From: Pseudomonas abieticivorans
GTDB taxonomy: Bacteria; Pseudomonadota; Gammaproteobacteria; Pseudomonadales; Pseudomonadaceae
Length of the DNA stretch: 64,000 nt
Assembly: GCF_023509015.1 (NCBI RefSeq)
Contig: NZ_CP094975.1
Location: 4,147,501-4,211,500, forward strand
Direction: 5' to 3'
Part shown: positions 1 through 7,074 of the stretch, piece by piece
Layout: each line of letters opens with the position of its first letter
Position numbering within the stretch: position 1 is the stretch's first letter
Made by a program: the position numbers and the translations under genes
The notes under the pieces: model-generated
Databases searched by the model: none
Told to the model about the DNA's origin: nothing
Seen by the model: the letters and a program-made list of their open reading frames with translations, nothing else

Positions 1-2
1 CG

Positions 3-956
3 CAAGTCATCGCCCACATCCGCAGCTTCCTGATGCAGCGTGACTTCCTGGAAGTGGAAACGCCGATGCTGCAGACCATCCCGGGTGGTGCCGCGGCCAA
101 GCCGTTCGAAACCCACCACAACGCCCTGGACATGGAAATGTTCCTGCGTATCGCGCCGGAGCTTTACCTCAAGCGCCTGGTGGTCGGTGGTTTCGAGAAG
201 GTCTTCGAGATCAACCGCAACTTCCGTAACGAAGGCGTTTCGACCCGTCACAACCCAGAATTCACCATGTTGGAGTTCTACCAGGCCTACGCCGACTACG
301 AAGACAACATGGACCTCACCGAAGAGCTGTTCCGTGAGCTGGCCCAGCTGGTACTGGGCAGCACCGACGTGCCGTATGGCGACAAGGTGTTCCACTTTGG
401 CGAGCCGTTCGTGCGCCTGTCGGTGTTCGACTCGATCCTCAAGTACAACCCCGAGCTGAGCGCCGATGACCTGAACGACATCGACAAGGCCCGTGCCATC
501 GCCAAGAAAGCCGGCGCCAAGGTGCTGGGCTTCGAAGGCCTGGGCAAGCTGCAGGTGATGATTTTCGAAGAACTGGTGGAGCACAAGCTGGAGCAGCCTC
601 ACTTCATTACCCAGTACCCGTTCGAAGTGTCGCCGCTGGCCCGTCGTAACGACGACAACCCGAACGTCACCGACCGCTTCGAGCTGTTCATCGGTGGCCG
701 CGAAATCGCCAACGCCTACTCCGAGTTGAACGACGCGCAAGACCAGGCCGAGCGCTTCATGGCCCAGGTGGCCGACAAGGACGCCGGCGACGACGAAGCC
801 ATGCACTACGACGCCGACTTCGTGCGCGCGCTGGAGTACGGCATGCCGCCAACGGCGGGCGAGGGTATCGGCATCGACCGCCTGGTGATGCTGCTGACCA
901 ACTCCCCGTCGATCCGCGACGTGATCCTGTTCCCGCACATGCGCCCGCAAGCGTGA
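3..956 (+). CDS. lysS: Lysyl-tRNA synthetase, class II (3' part of gene)
   Basis: Charges tRNA-Lys with lysine in the cytoplasm. The reading frame is open from the first bases of the window, so the start codon and the N-terminal OB-fold anticodon-binding domain lie upstream; about 317 C-terminal residues are present. The class II catalytic core is visible: motif 2 ([20 protein letters not shown]) near 195-260 and motif 3 ([16 protein letters not shown], followed by SIRDVILFP) at the C-terminus, where class II LysRS proteins end. The stop codon is followed after 10 bases by a strong terminator. In pseudomonads lysS usually follows prfB, which would lie left of the window. Identity is very secure from the motifs. 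Confidence 0.97.
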   Translation, partial: QVIAHIRSFLMQRDFLEVETPMLQTIPGGAAAKPFETHHNALDMEMFLRIAPELYLKRLVVGGFEKVFEINRNFRNEGVSTRHNPEFTMLEFYQAYADYEDNMDLTEELFRELAQLVLGSTDVPYGDKVFHFGEPFVRLSVFDSILKYNPELSADDLNDIDKARAIAKKAGAKVLGFEGLGKLQVMIFEELVEHKLEQPHFITQYPFEVSPLARRNDDNPNVTDRFELFIGGREIANAYSELNDAQDQAERFMAQVADKDAGDDEAMHYDADFVRALEYGMPPTAGEGIGIDRLVMLLTNSPSIRDVILFPHMRPQA

Positions 957-966
957 TGCCATAATG

Positions 967-993
967 AAAGCCGCCCGATGAGGCGGCTTTTTT
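967..993 (+). terminator. Rho-independent terminator of lysS
   Basis: A 9-bp perfect stem (AAAGCCGCC / GGCGGCTTT) with a 6-base loop and a T run starts 10 bases after the lysS stop. Confidence 0.9.
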
Positions 994-1022
994 ATGCCCC
1001 CAACTTTGAACACCAAACCCTC

Positions 1023-1110
1023 TGTAGGAGCGGATTGATCCGCGAAAAGCACACTGCGGTTTTACAGGTACCCAGCGGTGAAGCGTTCGCGGATCAATCC
1101 GCTCCTGCAA
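1023..1110. repeat. REP-type element pair, inverted
   Basis: Two copies of the GTAGGAGCGGATTgATCCGCGAA palindrome face each other: direct at 1023-1050 and inverted at 1084-1110, with about 33 bases between. This head-to-head arrangement matches REP doublets known from Pseudomonas. It sits between the lysS terminator and the TetR gene. Confidence 0.85.
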
Positions 1111-1141
1111 GAGTGGTAGCAACTCAAGAGGTAAAACCGTA

Positions 1142-1858
1142 GTGACTCCTGCAAAGGCTCAACAAGGTGCTGCTGGCGTTGCCACAGCGGTCGCGCAAAG
1201 CGTTCAGTATCAAGGCCGCAAGGCCAGCCGCCAGGGAAGCGAGCAACGACGCCAGGAGATCCTCGACGCGGCCATGCGCATCGTCGTGCGCGATGGCGTG
1301 CGCGGCGTGCGCCACCGTGCCGTGGCGGCCGAGGCGGGTGTGCCGTTGTCGGCCACCACCTACTATTTCAAAGACATCGAAGACCTGCTGACCGATACCT
1401 TCGCCCAGTACGTGGAGCGCAGCGCCGCGTTCATGGCCAAGCTGTGGGCCAGCACCGAAGAGTTGCTGCGTTCCATGCTCGCCGATACCGACGCCAGCCC
1501 GGCCTCGCGCTCGCAATTGGCCGACCAGATCGCGCGCATGACGGCTGAATACGTGCACCGCCAATTGCTGACCCGCCGCGAGCACTTGATGGCCGAGCAG
1601 GCATTCCGTCAAGAGGCTTTGCTCAGCCCACCGCTGGCGGAGCTGGTGCGCTCCCACCAGCAGATCTTGCTTCAGGGGACCTGCCAATTGTTGCAGGTAC
1701 TGGGCTCGCGTGAGCCGCAACAGGATGCCAAAGTGTTGACGGCTATCATCGGTCGGATGGAATATCAGGGCCTGCTCGATACTGCGCAGCCCCACGCCGA
1801 TGACGATATGCTCGACATCCTGACGCGCTACATGCATCTGGTGTTGGCTTCGGCTTGA
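1142..1858 (+). CDS. TetR/AcrR family transcriptional regulator
   Basis: Predicted one-component repressor, 238 residues. The N-terminal TetR helix-turn-helix lies at about residues 36-82 (RRQEILDAAMRIVVRDGVRG, then AVAAEAGVPLSATTYYFKDI), with the usual YYFKD recognition-helix end. The C-terminal ligand-binding part is all-helical and gives no clue to the inducer. The GTG start at 1142 leaves about 30 unstructured residues before the HTH, and no good ribosome site precedes it, so the start is uncertain. It is followed at 33 bases by a lipoprotein gene and may control the downstream genes up to 4951. TetR membership is secure; the target is unknown. Confidence 0.9.
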   Translation: MTPAKAQQGAAGVATAVAQSVQYQGRKASRQGSEQRRQEILDAAMRIVVRDGVRGVRHRAVAAEAGVPLSATTYYFKDIEDLLTDTFAQYVERSAAFMAKLWASTEELLRSMLADTDASPASRSQLADQIARMTAEYVHRQLLTRREHLMAEQAFRQEALLSPPLAELVRSHQQILLQGTCQLLQVLGSREPQQDAKVLTAIIGRMEYQGLLDTAQPHADDDMLDILTRYMHLVLASA

Positions 1859-1890
1859 AGCGGGCGGCTGTTTCACACCAAGGAGGCTGG

Positions 1891-2436
1891 ATGAAAGCCT
1901 GGCGCATGCTGCTCCTCGCTCTGTTGACCCCCCTGCTGGGTGGCTGCCTGGTGGCCTTCGATGCCCCCTTGCCGGCCAACCAGGCGGCGCCGCAGGCCCT
2001 GCTGGGCAAATGGACCAGCAAGGATGCCTGGGGCGAGCACCTGAGCCTGGAAATCAGCCGCGCCGGCACCGATCGCTATCTGGCGGTCAGCTACCCCAAG
2101 GGCCAGAAAAAAGTCCGCGACCAGGTGGCGTTCACCGTGTCGCGGCATGGCAGCCGTTGGTACGCCTCGGCCAGGATGCCTGCCGAATATGGCGGGCATT
2201 ACGCCATCGCCGGCTTCGAGCTGGCCGACGACGGCGCGTTGCGGGTGTACAACCTGGATGTCGAGCGCATCGCCCAGGCGGTGCAGCAGCGAGCCCTCAG
2301 TGGCACGCCGTTCGACACCAAGGCCGGCGACGGCGTGCTGGTGTCCAGCCAATTGGACCAGGTATTTGCCTACCTGGACGACCCGGCCAACTCGGATGTC
2401 TTTACGGAAATCGCGCGCTATCAGCGCGCCAAGTAA
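1891..2436 (+). CDS. Putative lipoprotein of unknown function
   Basis: 181 residues. I chose the ATG at 1891 rather than an in-frame start at 1855 because a strong AAGGAGG site lies 5 bases before it and because it begins exactly at a lipoprotein signal peptide: MKAWRMLLLALLTPLLGGC, lipobox LGGC with the acylated cysteine at about residue 19. The mature part (LLGKWTSKDAWGEHLSLEI) looks like a small beta-barrel or lipocalin-like fold, but no family was recognised with certainty. It is first in a tight run with the QEGLA protein, a hydrolase and a small membrane protein, so an envelope role is inferred. Confidence 0.8.
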   Translation: MKAWRMLLLALLTPLLGGCLVAFDAPLPANQAAPQALLGKWTSKDAWGEHLSLEISRAGTDRYLAVSYPKGQKKVRDQVAFTVSRHGSRWYASARMPAEYGGHYAIAGFELADDGALRVYNLDVERIAQAVQQRALSGTPFDTKAGDGVLVSSQLDQVFAYLDDPANSDVFTEIARYQRAK

Positions 2437-2461
2437 CCTCAATCGCTAGAAGGAGCTGTGG

Positions 2462-3739
2462 GTGGACGAGTATCAGCAAACGATACGTGCCTTGTCTGAC
2501 CGGATCGTACTGGCACAGACACCCATCCGCGTACTCGACGCGGTGAAGTGGGACGACAACATCCGCCAGGGCTTTCTCAAGGCAAAAGGCAAGGAAATGC
2601 CGGCCGTGGACCGCGCCTATTACGAAGGGCGGCCGCTGTCGTTCGATTCCGGTGCGGTGAAGCTTGAATTCCAGAACATCGAGCGTGACATCACCCGCCA
2701 ACTGGGCCAGTTCAACCCGGTCGGGCAAATCATGCGGCGCATGTGCAAGGAATACCGCATGGTGGTGCGCATGCTCGAAGCGCGCGGCACGGCGGATTTC
2801 GGGCTGATTTCGCAAGAACTGTACGGCGCCGCCTCCGACGCGTTCCACGCCGGTGACCCAACCCTGGCCGACCTGGGCCTGATGCTGTCCGACTACCTGA
2901 ACAAGATCGATGGGCGCGGCGACCTCAAGGACGAGCCCAAGACCCTCAACGCCAAGGACGCCGTGGCCATGTTGCAAGGCCGGCTGAACAAGGTGTTTGG
3001 CGAGGCCGAGGAAACCATCCGGGTGTTCGAGTCCGACGGCATCGTCGCCGACGCCGCGGCCGGTGCCGACTACATCAAGATCCGCAGCGACGCGTTGTTC
3101 AACGAGCGTGACGTGCGCGCCTTGGAAGTACACGAAGGGCTGGTGCACGTGGGCACCACCCTCAACGGCCTTAACCAGCCAATCTGCACCTTCCTGTCCA
3201 AGGGCCCGCCCTCGTCGACCGTGACCCAGGAGGGCTTGGCCATCCTCATGGAAGTGATCGCCTTCGCCTCCTACCCCAGCCGCTTGCGCAAGTTGACCAA
3301 CCGCACCCGTGCCATCCACATGGTCGAGGAGGGCGCCGACTTTTTGCAGGTGTTCGAGTTTTTCCGCGAGCAGGGTTTCGAAATGCCCGAGGCCTACGGC
3401 AACACCAGCCGGGTGTTCCGTGGTTCGACGCCCACAGGTCTGCCGTTCACCAAGGATTTGTCCTACCTCAAGGGCTTCATCATGGTCTACAACTACATCC
3501 AGTTGGCCGTGCGCAAGGGCAAGCTGGAGCAGATCCCGCTGCTGTTCTGCGGCAAGACCACCCTTGAGGACATGCGTACCCTGCGCCAGTTGGTGGATGA
3601 AGGCCTGGTGACGCCGCCCAAGTATTTGCCGGAGCAGTTCCGCGACCTCAATGCCTTGTCGGCCTGGATGTGCTTCTCCAACTTCCTCAATCATTTGAGC
3701 CTGGATCGCATTGAAGCGGATTATTCGAACATTCTTTAA
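2462..3739 (+). CDS. DUF1704 / QEGLA-motif protein, predicted zinc carboxypeptidase-like
   Basis: 425 residues; the GTG start at 2462 is preceded by AAGGAG. It belongs to the family annotated 'flavohemoglobin expression-modulating QEGLA motif protein' (DUF1704). The name motif is at residues 256-260 (Q256-E257-G-L-A). About 30 residues upstream is HEGLVH (H224, E225, H229), an HExxxH zinc-binding pattern. The eukaryotic DUF1704 protein MATCAP is a tubulin tyrosine carboxypeptidase using an HExxxH motif, so I infer a metallopeptidase with E257 as a candidate third ligand. There is no signal peptide, so it is probably cytoplasmic. It lies 25 bases after the lipoprotein gene and overlaps the next gene by 29 bases. 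The substrate is unknown. Confidence 0.88.
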   Translation: MDEYQQTIRALSDRIVLAQTPIRVLDAVKWDDNIRQGFLKAKGKEMPAVDRAYYEGRPLSFDSGAVKLEFQNIERDITRQLGQFNPVGQIMRRMCKEYRMVVRMLEARGTADFGLISQELYGAASDAFHAGDPTLADLGLMLSDYLNKIDGRGDLKDEPKTLNAKDAVAMLQGRLNKVFGEAEETIRVFESDGIVADAAAGADYIKIRSDALFNERDVRALEVHEGLVHVGTTLNGLNQPICTFLSKGPPSSTVTQEGLAILMEVIAFASYPSRLRKLTNRTRAIHMVEEGADFLQVFEFFREQGFEMPEAYGNTSRVFRGSTPTGLPFTKDLSYLKGFIMVYNYIQLAVRKGKLEQIPLLFCGKTTLEDMRTLRQLVDEGLVTPPKYLPEQFRDLNALSAWMCFSNFLNHLSLDRIEADYSNIL

Positions 3740-4634
3740 TGCCTTGCTGCTGGCGGGCGCGGTGAGCCTGGCCGGGTGCAGTTCGCTGCTGTTCTACCCG
3801 GACAAGGTGCAGCCATTCACCCCGCAAAAAGCCGGCTTGCAGTACCGCGACCTGACGCTCACCGCCGCCGACGGCACGCGCCTGCACGCCTGGTGGTTGC
3901 CGGCCAAGGCTGGCGTGGCGGTCAAGGGCACGGTGCTGCACCTGCATGGCAATGGCGGCAACATGGCCTACCACCTGGGTGGCAGTTGGTGGTTGCCCGA
4001 AGCGGGTTACCAGGTCTTGCTGATCGATTACCGTGGCTATGGTCAATCCGAAGGCACGCCGACCTTGCCGGCGATTTACCAAGACATCGACGCGGCATTC
4101 ACCTGGCTTGCGCAACAGCCTGAGGTGCAGAACAAGCCGTTGATACTGCTAGGCCAAAGCCTGGGCGGCTCCATGGGCGTGCACTACCTGGCCAGCCACC
4201 CGCAACAGTTGCATCGGCTCAAGGCCATGGTGTTCGACGGCATGCCGGCCAGTTATCGCGATGTTGGCCGATTTGCCCTGAGCACCTCGTGGTTGACTTG
4301 GCCGTTCCAGGTGCCGTTGTCTTGGGTGGTGCCCGACAGCGACAGCGCCATCCGCTCCATCGCCCAACTCAAAGGCGTGCCGGCGATATTCTTCCAGAGC
4401 ATTGACGACCCCATCGTGCCGATGGACAACGGTATCCGCCTGTACCAGGCCATGCCACCGCCCAAGGTGCTGCAATTGACCCGTGGCGGCCACGTGCAAA
4501 CCTTCGGTGACCCGGTATGGCGCAAGGTCATGCTGCGCTACCTGGACGACCCGCAACATTTCAACGGCATCCGCCGCCTGGGCGAAGTGCCCAATTATCC
4601 CACCCCTGCGCCAGACAACGAGACCCCGCAATGA
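3711..4634 (+). CDS. Lipoprotein alpha/beta hydrolase
   Basis: 307 residues. The TTG start at 3711 overlaps the end of the QEGLA gene; it is the start that yields a complete lipoprotein signal (MKRIIRTFFNALLLAGAVSL followed by lipobox LAGC). The mature protein is an alpha/beta hydrolase of the BAAT/abhydrolase type: oxyanion-hole region LHLHGNGGN, nucleophile elbow GQSLGGS (Ser nucleophile), an acid in DDPIVP and a catalytic His in the GGHVQTF segment. This resembles the ABHD13/YfhR-like group of membrane-associated serine hydrolases. The substrate is not predictable. The stop overlaps the next gene's ATG (ATGA), so the two are translationally coupled. Confidence 0.88.
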   Translation: MKRIIRTFFNALLLAGAVSLAGCSSLLFYPDKVQPFTPQKAGLQYRDLTLTAADGTRLHAWWLPAKAGVAVKGTVLHLHGNGGNMAYHLGGSWWLPEAGYQVLLIDYRGYGQSEGTPTLPAIYQDIDAAFTWLAQQPEVQNKPLILLGQSLGGSMGVHYLASHPQQLHRLKAMVFDGMPASYRDVGRFALSTSWLTWPFQVPLSWVVPDSDSAIRSIAQLKGVPAIFFQSIDDPIVPMDNGIRLYQAMPPPKVLQLTRGGHVQTFGDPVWRKVMLRYLDDPQHFNGIRRLGEVPNYPTPAPDNETPQ

Positions 4635-4951
4635 GCGAAGAACGTGACGCCATCCCGCTGATCATTACCGGGGTGTGCAGCATCCTAGGCACCGTGGCGT
4701 GCCTGTGGTACTACGGCTACCTGCATTTCGCCAAGCCTGAAGACGCCTTGCTGCTGACCGACTTCACCATGCTCAAGACCATCCCCGGCGAGGACTACAA
4801 GATCTCCGCCAACCCCGCCAGCGAAGTGGCCCAATGCGTCGACGGCGTGCTGGTGCTGTTCGACACGCAGCAGAAGGGCTTGAGCGGGGTGCTGGTGGAC
4901 AACCAGAAGCAGGCGGTGCATTGCATGGGGCAGGAAACGCCGCAGCAATAA
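4631..4951 (+). CDS. Small single-pass membrane protein, unknown function
   Basis: 106 residues from the ATG at 4631, which overlaps the hydrolase stop as ATGA; an in-frame extension back to 4517 would run inside the hydrolase gene and is rejected. There is one N-terminal transmembrane helix (about residues 9-30, IPLIITGVCSILGTVACLWY) and a soluble C-terminal part with two cysteines (AQCVDG and VHCMG). No family was recognised. It is the last gene of the run beginning at 1891, before a bidirectional terminator, so it is probably co-transcribed with the lipoprotein and hydrolase. Confidence 0.78.
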   Translation: MSEERDAIPLIITGVCSILGTVACLWYYGYLHFAKPEDALLLTDFTMLKTIPGEDYKISANPASEVAQCVDGVLVLFDTQQKGLSGVLVDNQKQAVHCMGQETPQQ

Positions 4952-4971
4952 AATGAGGCGTTTAAAAGACC

Positions 4972-5004
4972 CAAAAAAGCCCCGGCACAACCGGGGCTCT
5001 TGTT
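4972..5004. terminator. Bidirectional terminator between convergent genes
   Basis: 8-bp GC-rich stem AGCCCCGG / CCGGGGCT with a CACAA loop, an A run on the left and TCTTGTTTT on the right, so it can serve both the + strand operon and the - strand lptF gene. Confidence 0.85.
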
Positions 5005-5020
5005 TTCAACGCAATACCGA

Positions 5021-5821
5021 TCAGTTATTCGAGCTGACCGTGTTACGCGGTGCAACCGGCTGGTTGTCGTTTGAAATGGTCACTTCCACGCGGCGGTTCA
5101 TCGCACGGCCCGAGACGCTGCCGTTATCGGCAACCGGGTACTCTTTGCCGTAGCCTTGCGATACGACGCGGGCAGGGTCCACGCCCATTTTCACCAAGGC
5201 CATGCGTACCGAGTTGGCACGGCGCTCAGACAGGCTCTGGTTATAGGACGTAGCGCCGGTGCTGTCGGTGTAGCCTTCGACGATCACCTTGCGGTCCGGG
5301 TTTTCCTGAAGGAACTGGGCCAGTTTGTTGACGTTCATCATGCCGCTGTTTTTCAGCTCGGCCTTGTTCAGGTCAAACAGCACGTCGCCGAAAGTCACCA
5401 AGGTGCCGCGGTCGGTCTGCTTGGCGTTCAGGCTTTCCTGCAATTGCTTGATCTGGGCGTCGCGCGAGTCCAGGCGCGCCTGGGCACGCTGGGCCGAGGC
5501 GTTTTTCAGGTTGTTTTCGGCAGTGCGCAGGGCAATCGTCTGCTTGGCCACTTCAACGCGCTGGTTGGTCAGGTAGGCCAATTGATCGACTTTCTTGGTG
5601 TCATCCTTGTTCAGGTAGGCTTTGTCGGCCTTATCCATGTAGTCGGCGGCATCCTTGGTTTCAAGGGCGGCGACTTTGCTCGCCTGCGGGTTGCTCTGCA
5701 GGGCCGAGAAGTTGGTGCGGGCCTGTTCCAGGTTCGGGTTGGGCGGGGTGGAGCAAGCAGCCAGACCGACGCTCAGGGCCAGCAGGGCAGGGATCATCAA
5801 TTGTTTACGCATGGTGTTCAT
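5021..5821 (-). CDS. lptF: OmpA-family outer-membrane lipoprotein (LptF-like)
   Basis: 266 residues (265-263 if a slightly later ATG is used). Lipoprotein signal MRKQLMIPALLALSVGLAAC with lipobox LAAC. The middle is a DUF4398-like, charged coiled-coil segment (about residues 30-140). The C-terminal OmpA domain (about 145-250) binds peptidoglycan, with the motif GYTDSTGATSYNQSLSERRA carrying the conserved Asp and Arg. The position two genes before ppc and the companion DUF4398 gene match PA3692 (lptF) of P. aeruginosa, an AlgU-dependent lipoprotein linked to oxidative-stress resistance and adhesion. It likely tethers the outer membrane to the cell wall. It is transcribed with the gene at 5861-6277, 39 bases upstream. 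Confidence 0.9.
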   Translation of the reverse strand: MNTMRKQLMIPALLALSVGLAACSTPPNPNLEQARTNFSALQSNPQASKVAALETKDAADYMDKADKAYLNKDDTKKVDQLAYLTNQRVEVAKQTIALRTAENNLKNASAQRAQARLDSRDAQIKQLQESLNAKQTDRGTLVTFGDVLFDLNKAELKNSGMMNVNKLAQFLQENPDRKVIVEGYTDSTGATSYNQSLSERRANSVRMALVKMGVDPARVVSQGYGKEYPVADNGSVSGRAMNRRVEVTISNDNQPVAPRNTVSSNN

Positions 5822-5860
5822 CCTTTAATCAATTACGAATGGCGATGGCAACGCAGGGGC

Positions 5861-6277
5861 TCACTGCTGCGTATTGCGCAGGCCTTCTTCACGCAAATCC
5901 TGAACGCCTTGGCGGGCATCCTGTACGGCTTTCTCGGCCTTGGCCGCCTGCGCCTTGCGCTCGGCAACGCGGGCGTCCCACTCGGCCTGTTCGGACAGGG
6001 TGCGGGCTTCGTCGTATTTCTTGTCGTGCATGGCAAGCTCGGCTTGCTTGAGCTTGTCCTGCGCCGATTTCATTTCCACGGCGGCGTACTCGGTGCCGCC
6101 AGCGCTCACGGCGCTGTTCACGGCCGATTGAGTCACGGCGTACTGCTCGGTAGGCGGGTTGCCCGCACAGCCAGCGAGCAACACGCTGGTACCGATGGCC
6201 AGGGCGGCAAGTTTCAGTCCGCGAAATGGGCTGGACGACAGAGGGGCGGTGCGGGTCTTCATGATCTTAAACTCCAT
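5861..6277 (-). CDS. DUF4398 domain lipoprotein
   Basis: 138 residues from the ATG at 6277, chosen because GGGAG lies 8 bases before it; an ATG at 6262 also fits and has its own weaker TGGAG. Lipobox LLAGC after a hydrophobic segment (LKLAALAIGTSVLLAGC). The mature part is a long helical, Ala/Glu/Lys/Gln-rich coiled coil (KLKQAELAMHDKKYDEARTL), the DUF4398 pattern also seen in the N-terminal half of the neighbouring OmpA lipoprotein. It corresponds to PA3691, which sits before lptF. The two proteins share a domain and an operon, so they probably act together in the outer membrane; this is inferred. Confidence 0.85.
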   Translation of the reverse strand: MEFKIMKTRTAPLSSSPFRGLKLAALAIGTSVLLAGCAGNPPTEQYAVTQSAVNSAVSAGGTEYAAVEMKSAQDKLKQAELAMHDKKYDEARTLSEQAEWDARVAERKAQAAKAEKAVQDARQGVQDLREEGLRNTQQ

Positions 6278-6342
6278 TGGAATAGCTCCCGAAAAACTCA
6301 AAACCCCATCACGGCCACAGGTTTGCAGTGATGGCTTATTGG

Positions 6343-6371
6343 TTCGGACCCATTGGATTTTTGGATAGTTC
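6343..6371 (-). promoter_or_regulatory. Candidate AlgU (sigma-22) promoter of the DUF4398-lptF operon
   Basis: On the minus strand GAACTA (6371-6366) is followed after exactly 17 bases by TCCGAA (6348-6343). The AlgU consensus is GAACTT-N16/17-TCTGA, so this has one mismatch in each box. It lies 66 bases before the start codon at 6277. P. aeruginosa lptF is known to depend on AlgU. Confidence 0.6.
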
Positions 6372-6436
6372 AGTCAGGTTTTGTTACACATTGCGATTTT
6401 TTTTGCCCAGGGGCAGGGGGTGGTTCGCAGAAAAAC

Positions 6437-6464
6437 TCGCTCCTGCAGGGTGCTGTAGGAGCGA
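6437..6464. repeat. REP-related inverted repeat (partial)
   Basis: TCGCTCCTGCA and its near-complement TGTAGGAGCGA flank a short centre. These are the outer halves of the REP element found elsewhere in the window without the inner palindrome. It lies just after the stop of the gene at 6475-6819 and may act as its terminator. Confidence 0.55.
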
Positions 6465-6474
6465 ATGGCATCGA

Positions 6475-6819
6475 TCAATGCTTGGGCTCGTCGGTAGCCG
6501 CCGACATGTCATGCAGGTAGCGCCGCGACAGCGCCAGGAAGCGCGGGGTAGGGCCGACGTCCTCGTAAAGCGGGTCACCCTCTTCGTCAGTGGCGATCAC
6601 TTTTTGGCCCTTGATATACGGGAAGCTGGTTTCCAGTTCTTCAAGGGCGGCGCCGATCAGTTCGCCCAGCAGTTCTTCAGGGTGGTGCTTGGGGTACATC
6701 TCGGTGATGGCGGCCAGCCGCGCGGCCGACTCCACGTCCAGGTGGATGTTGTAGCCGGTCTTGCTCAAGCGGCCTTTGGCGTTTTGTTCCCAATGTTGCG
6801 CAAGTTCACGGATTTTCAT
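6475..6819 (-). CDS. Conserved Pseudomonas protein ('pilin assembly protein' in some annotations)
   Basis: 114 residues, starting MKIRELAQHWEQNAKGRL, with an AGGTC-like site before the ATG. It is soluble and acidic, with no signal or membrane segment. The N-terminal half (YNIHLDVESAARLAAITEMY, then EELLGELIGAALEELE) looks like a small ribbon-helix-helix-like or helical dimer fold, but this is only an impression. The C-terminus has a conserved GDPLYEDVGPTPRFLALSR segment. The same gene sits between lptF and ppc in other pseudomonads. Nothing in the sequence shows a role in pili; treat the function as unknown. Confidence 0.72.
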   Translation of the reverse strand: MKIRELAQHWEQNAKGRLSKTGYNIHLDVESAARLAAITEMYPKHHPEELLGELIGAALEELETSFPYIKGQKVIATDEEGDPLYEDVGPTPRFLALSRRYLHDMSAATDEPKH

Positions 6820-7074
6820 GATGACCTCAGCGAAGGCCCGCTCGTGGCGGGCGTGATCCGGGCGCCAGGCGGAGCTGGCAGCAGCCTTTGTGGGGCCCTG
6901 TTTTGAGCGTAGCCCCGCTTTGCCGGTTTGAACATGGCCTTGTCAGAATGCGCCTTGGTGGGCACTCTGAGCGTAAGAGCGATTTTTCCCCGGCTTGTTC
7001 ACTGTGCCGTAAAAATGACGCAGTTGGGCGGGTCGGCACCTGCCATTGAAGGCTGACCAAGGAGAGCTACGCCG

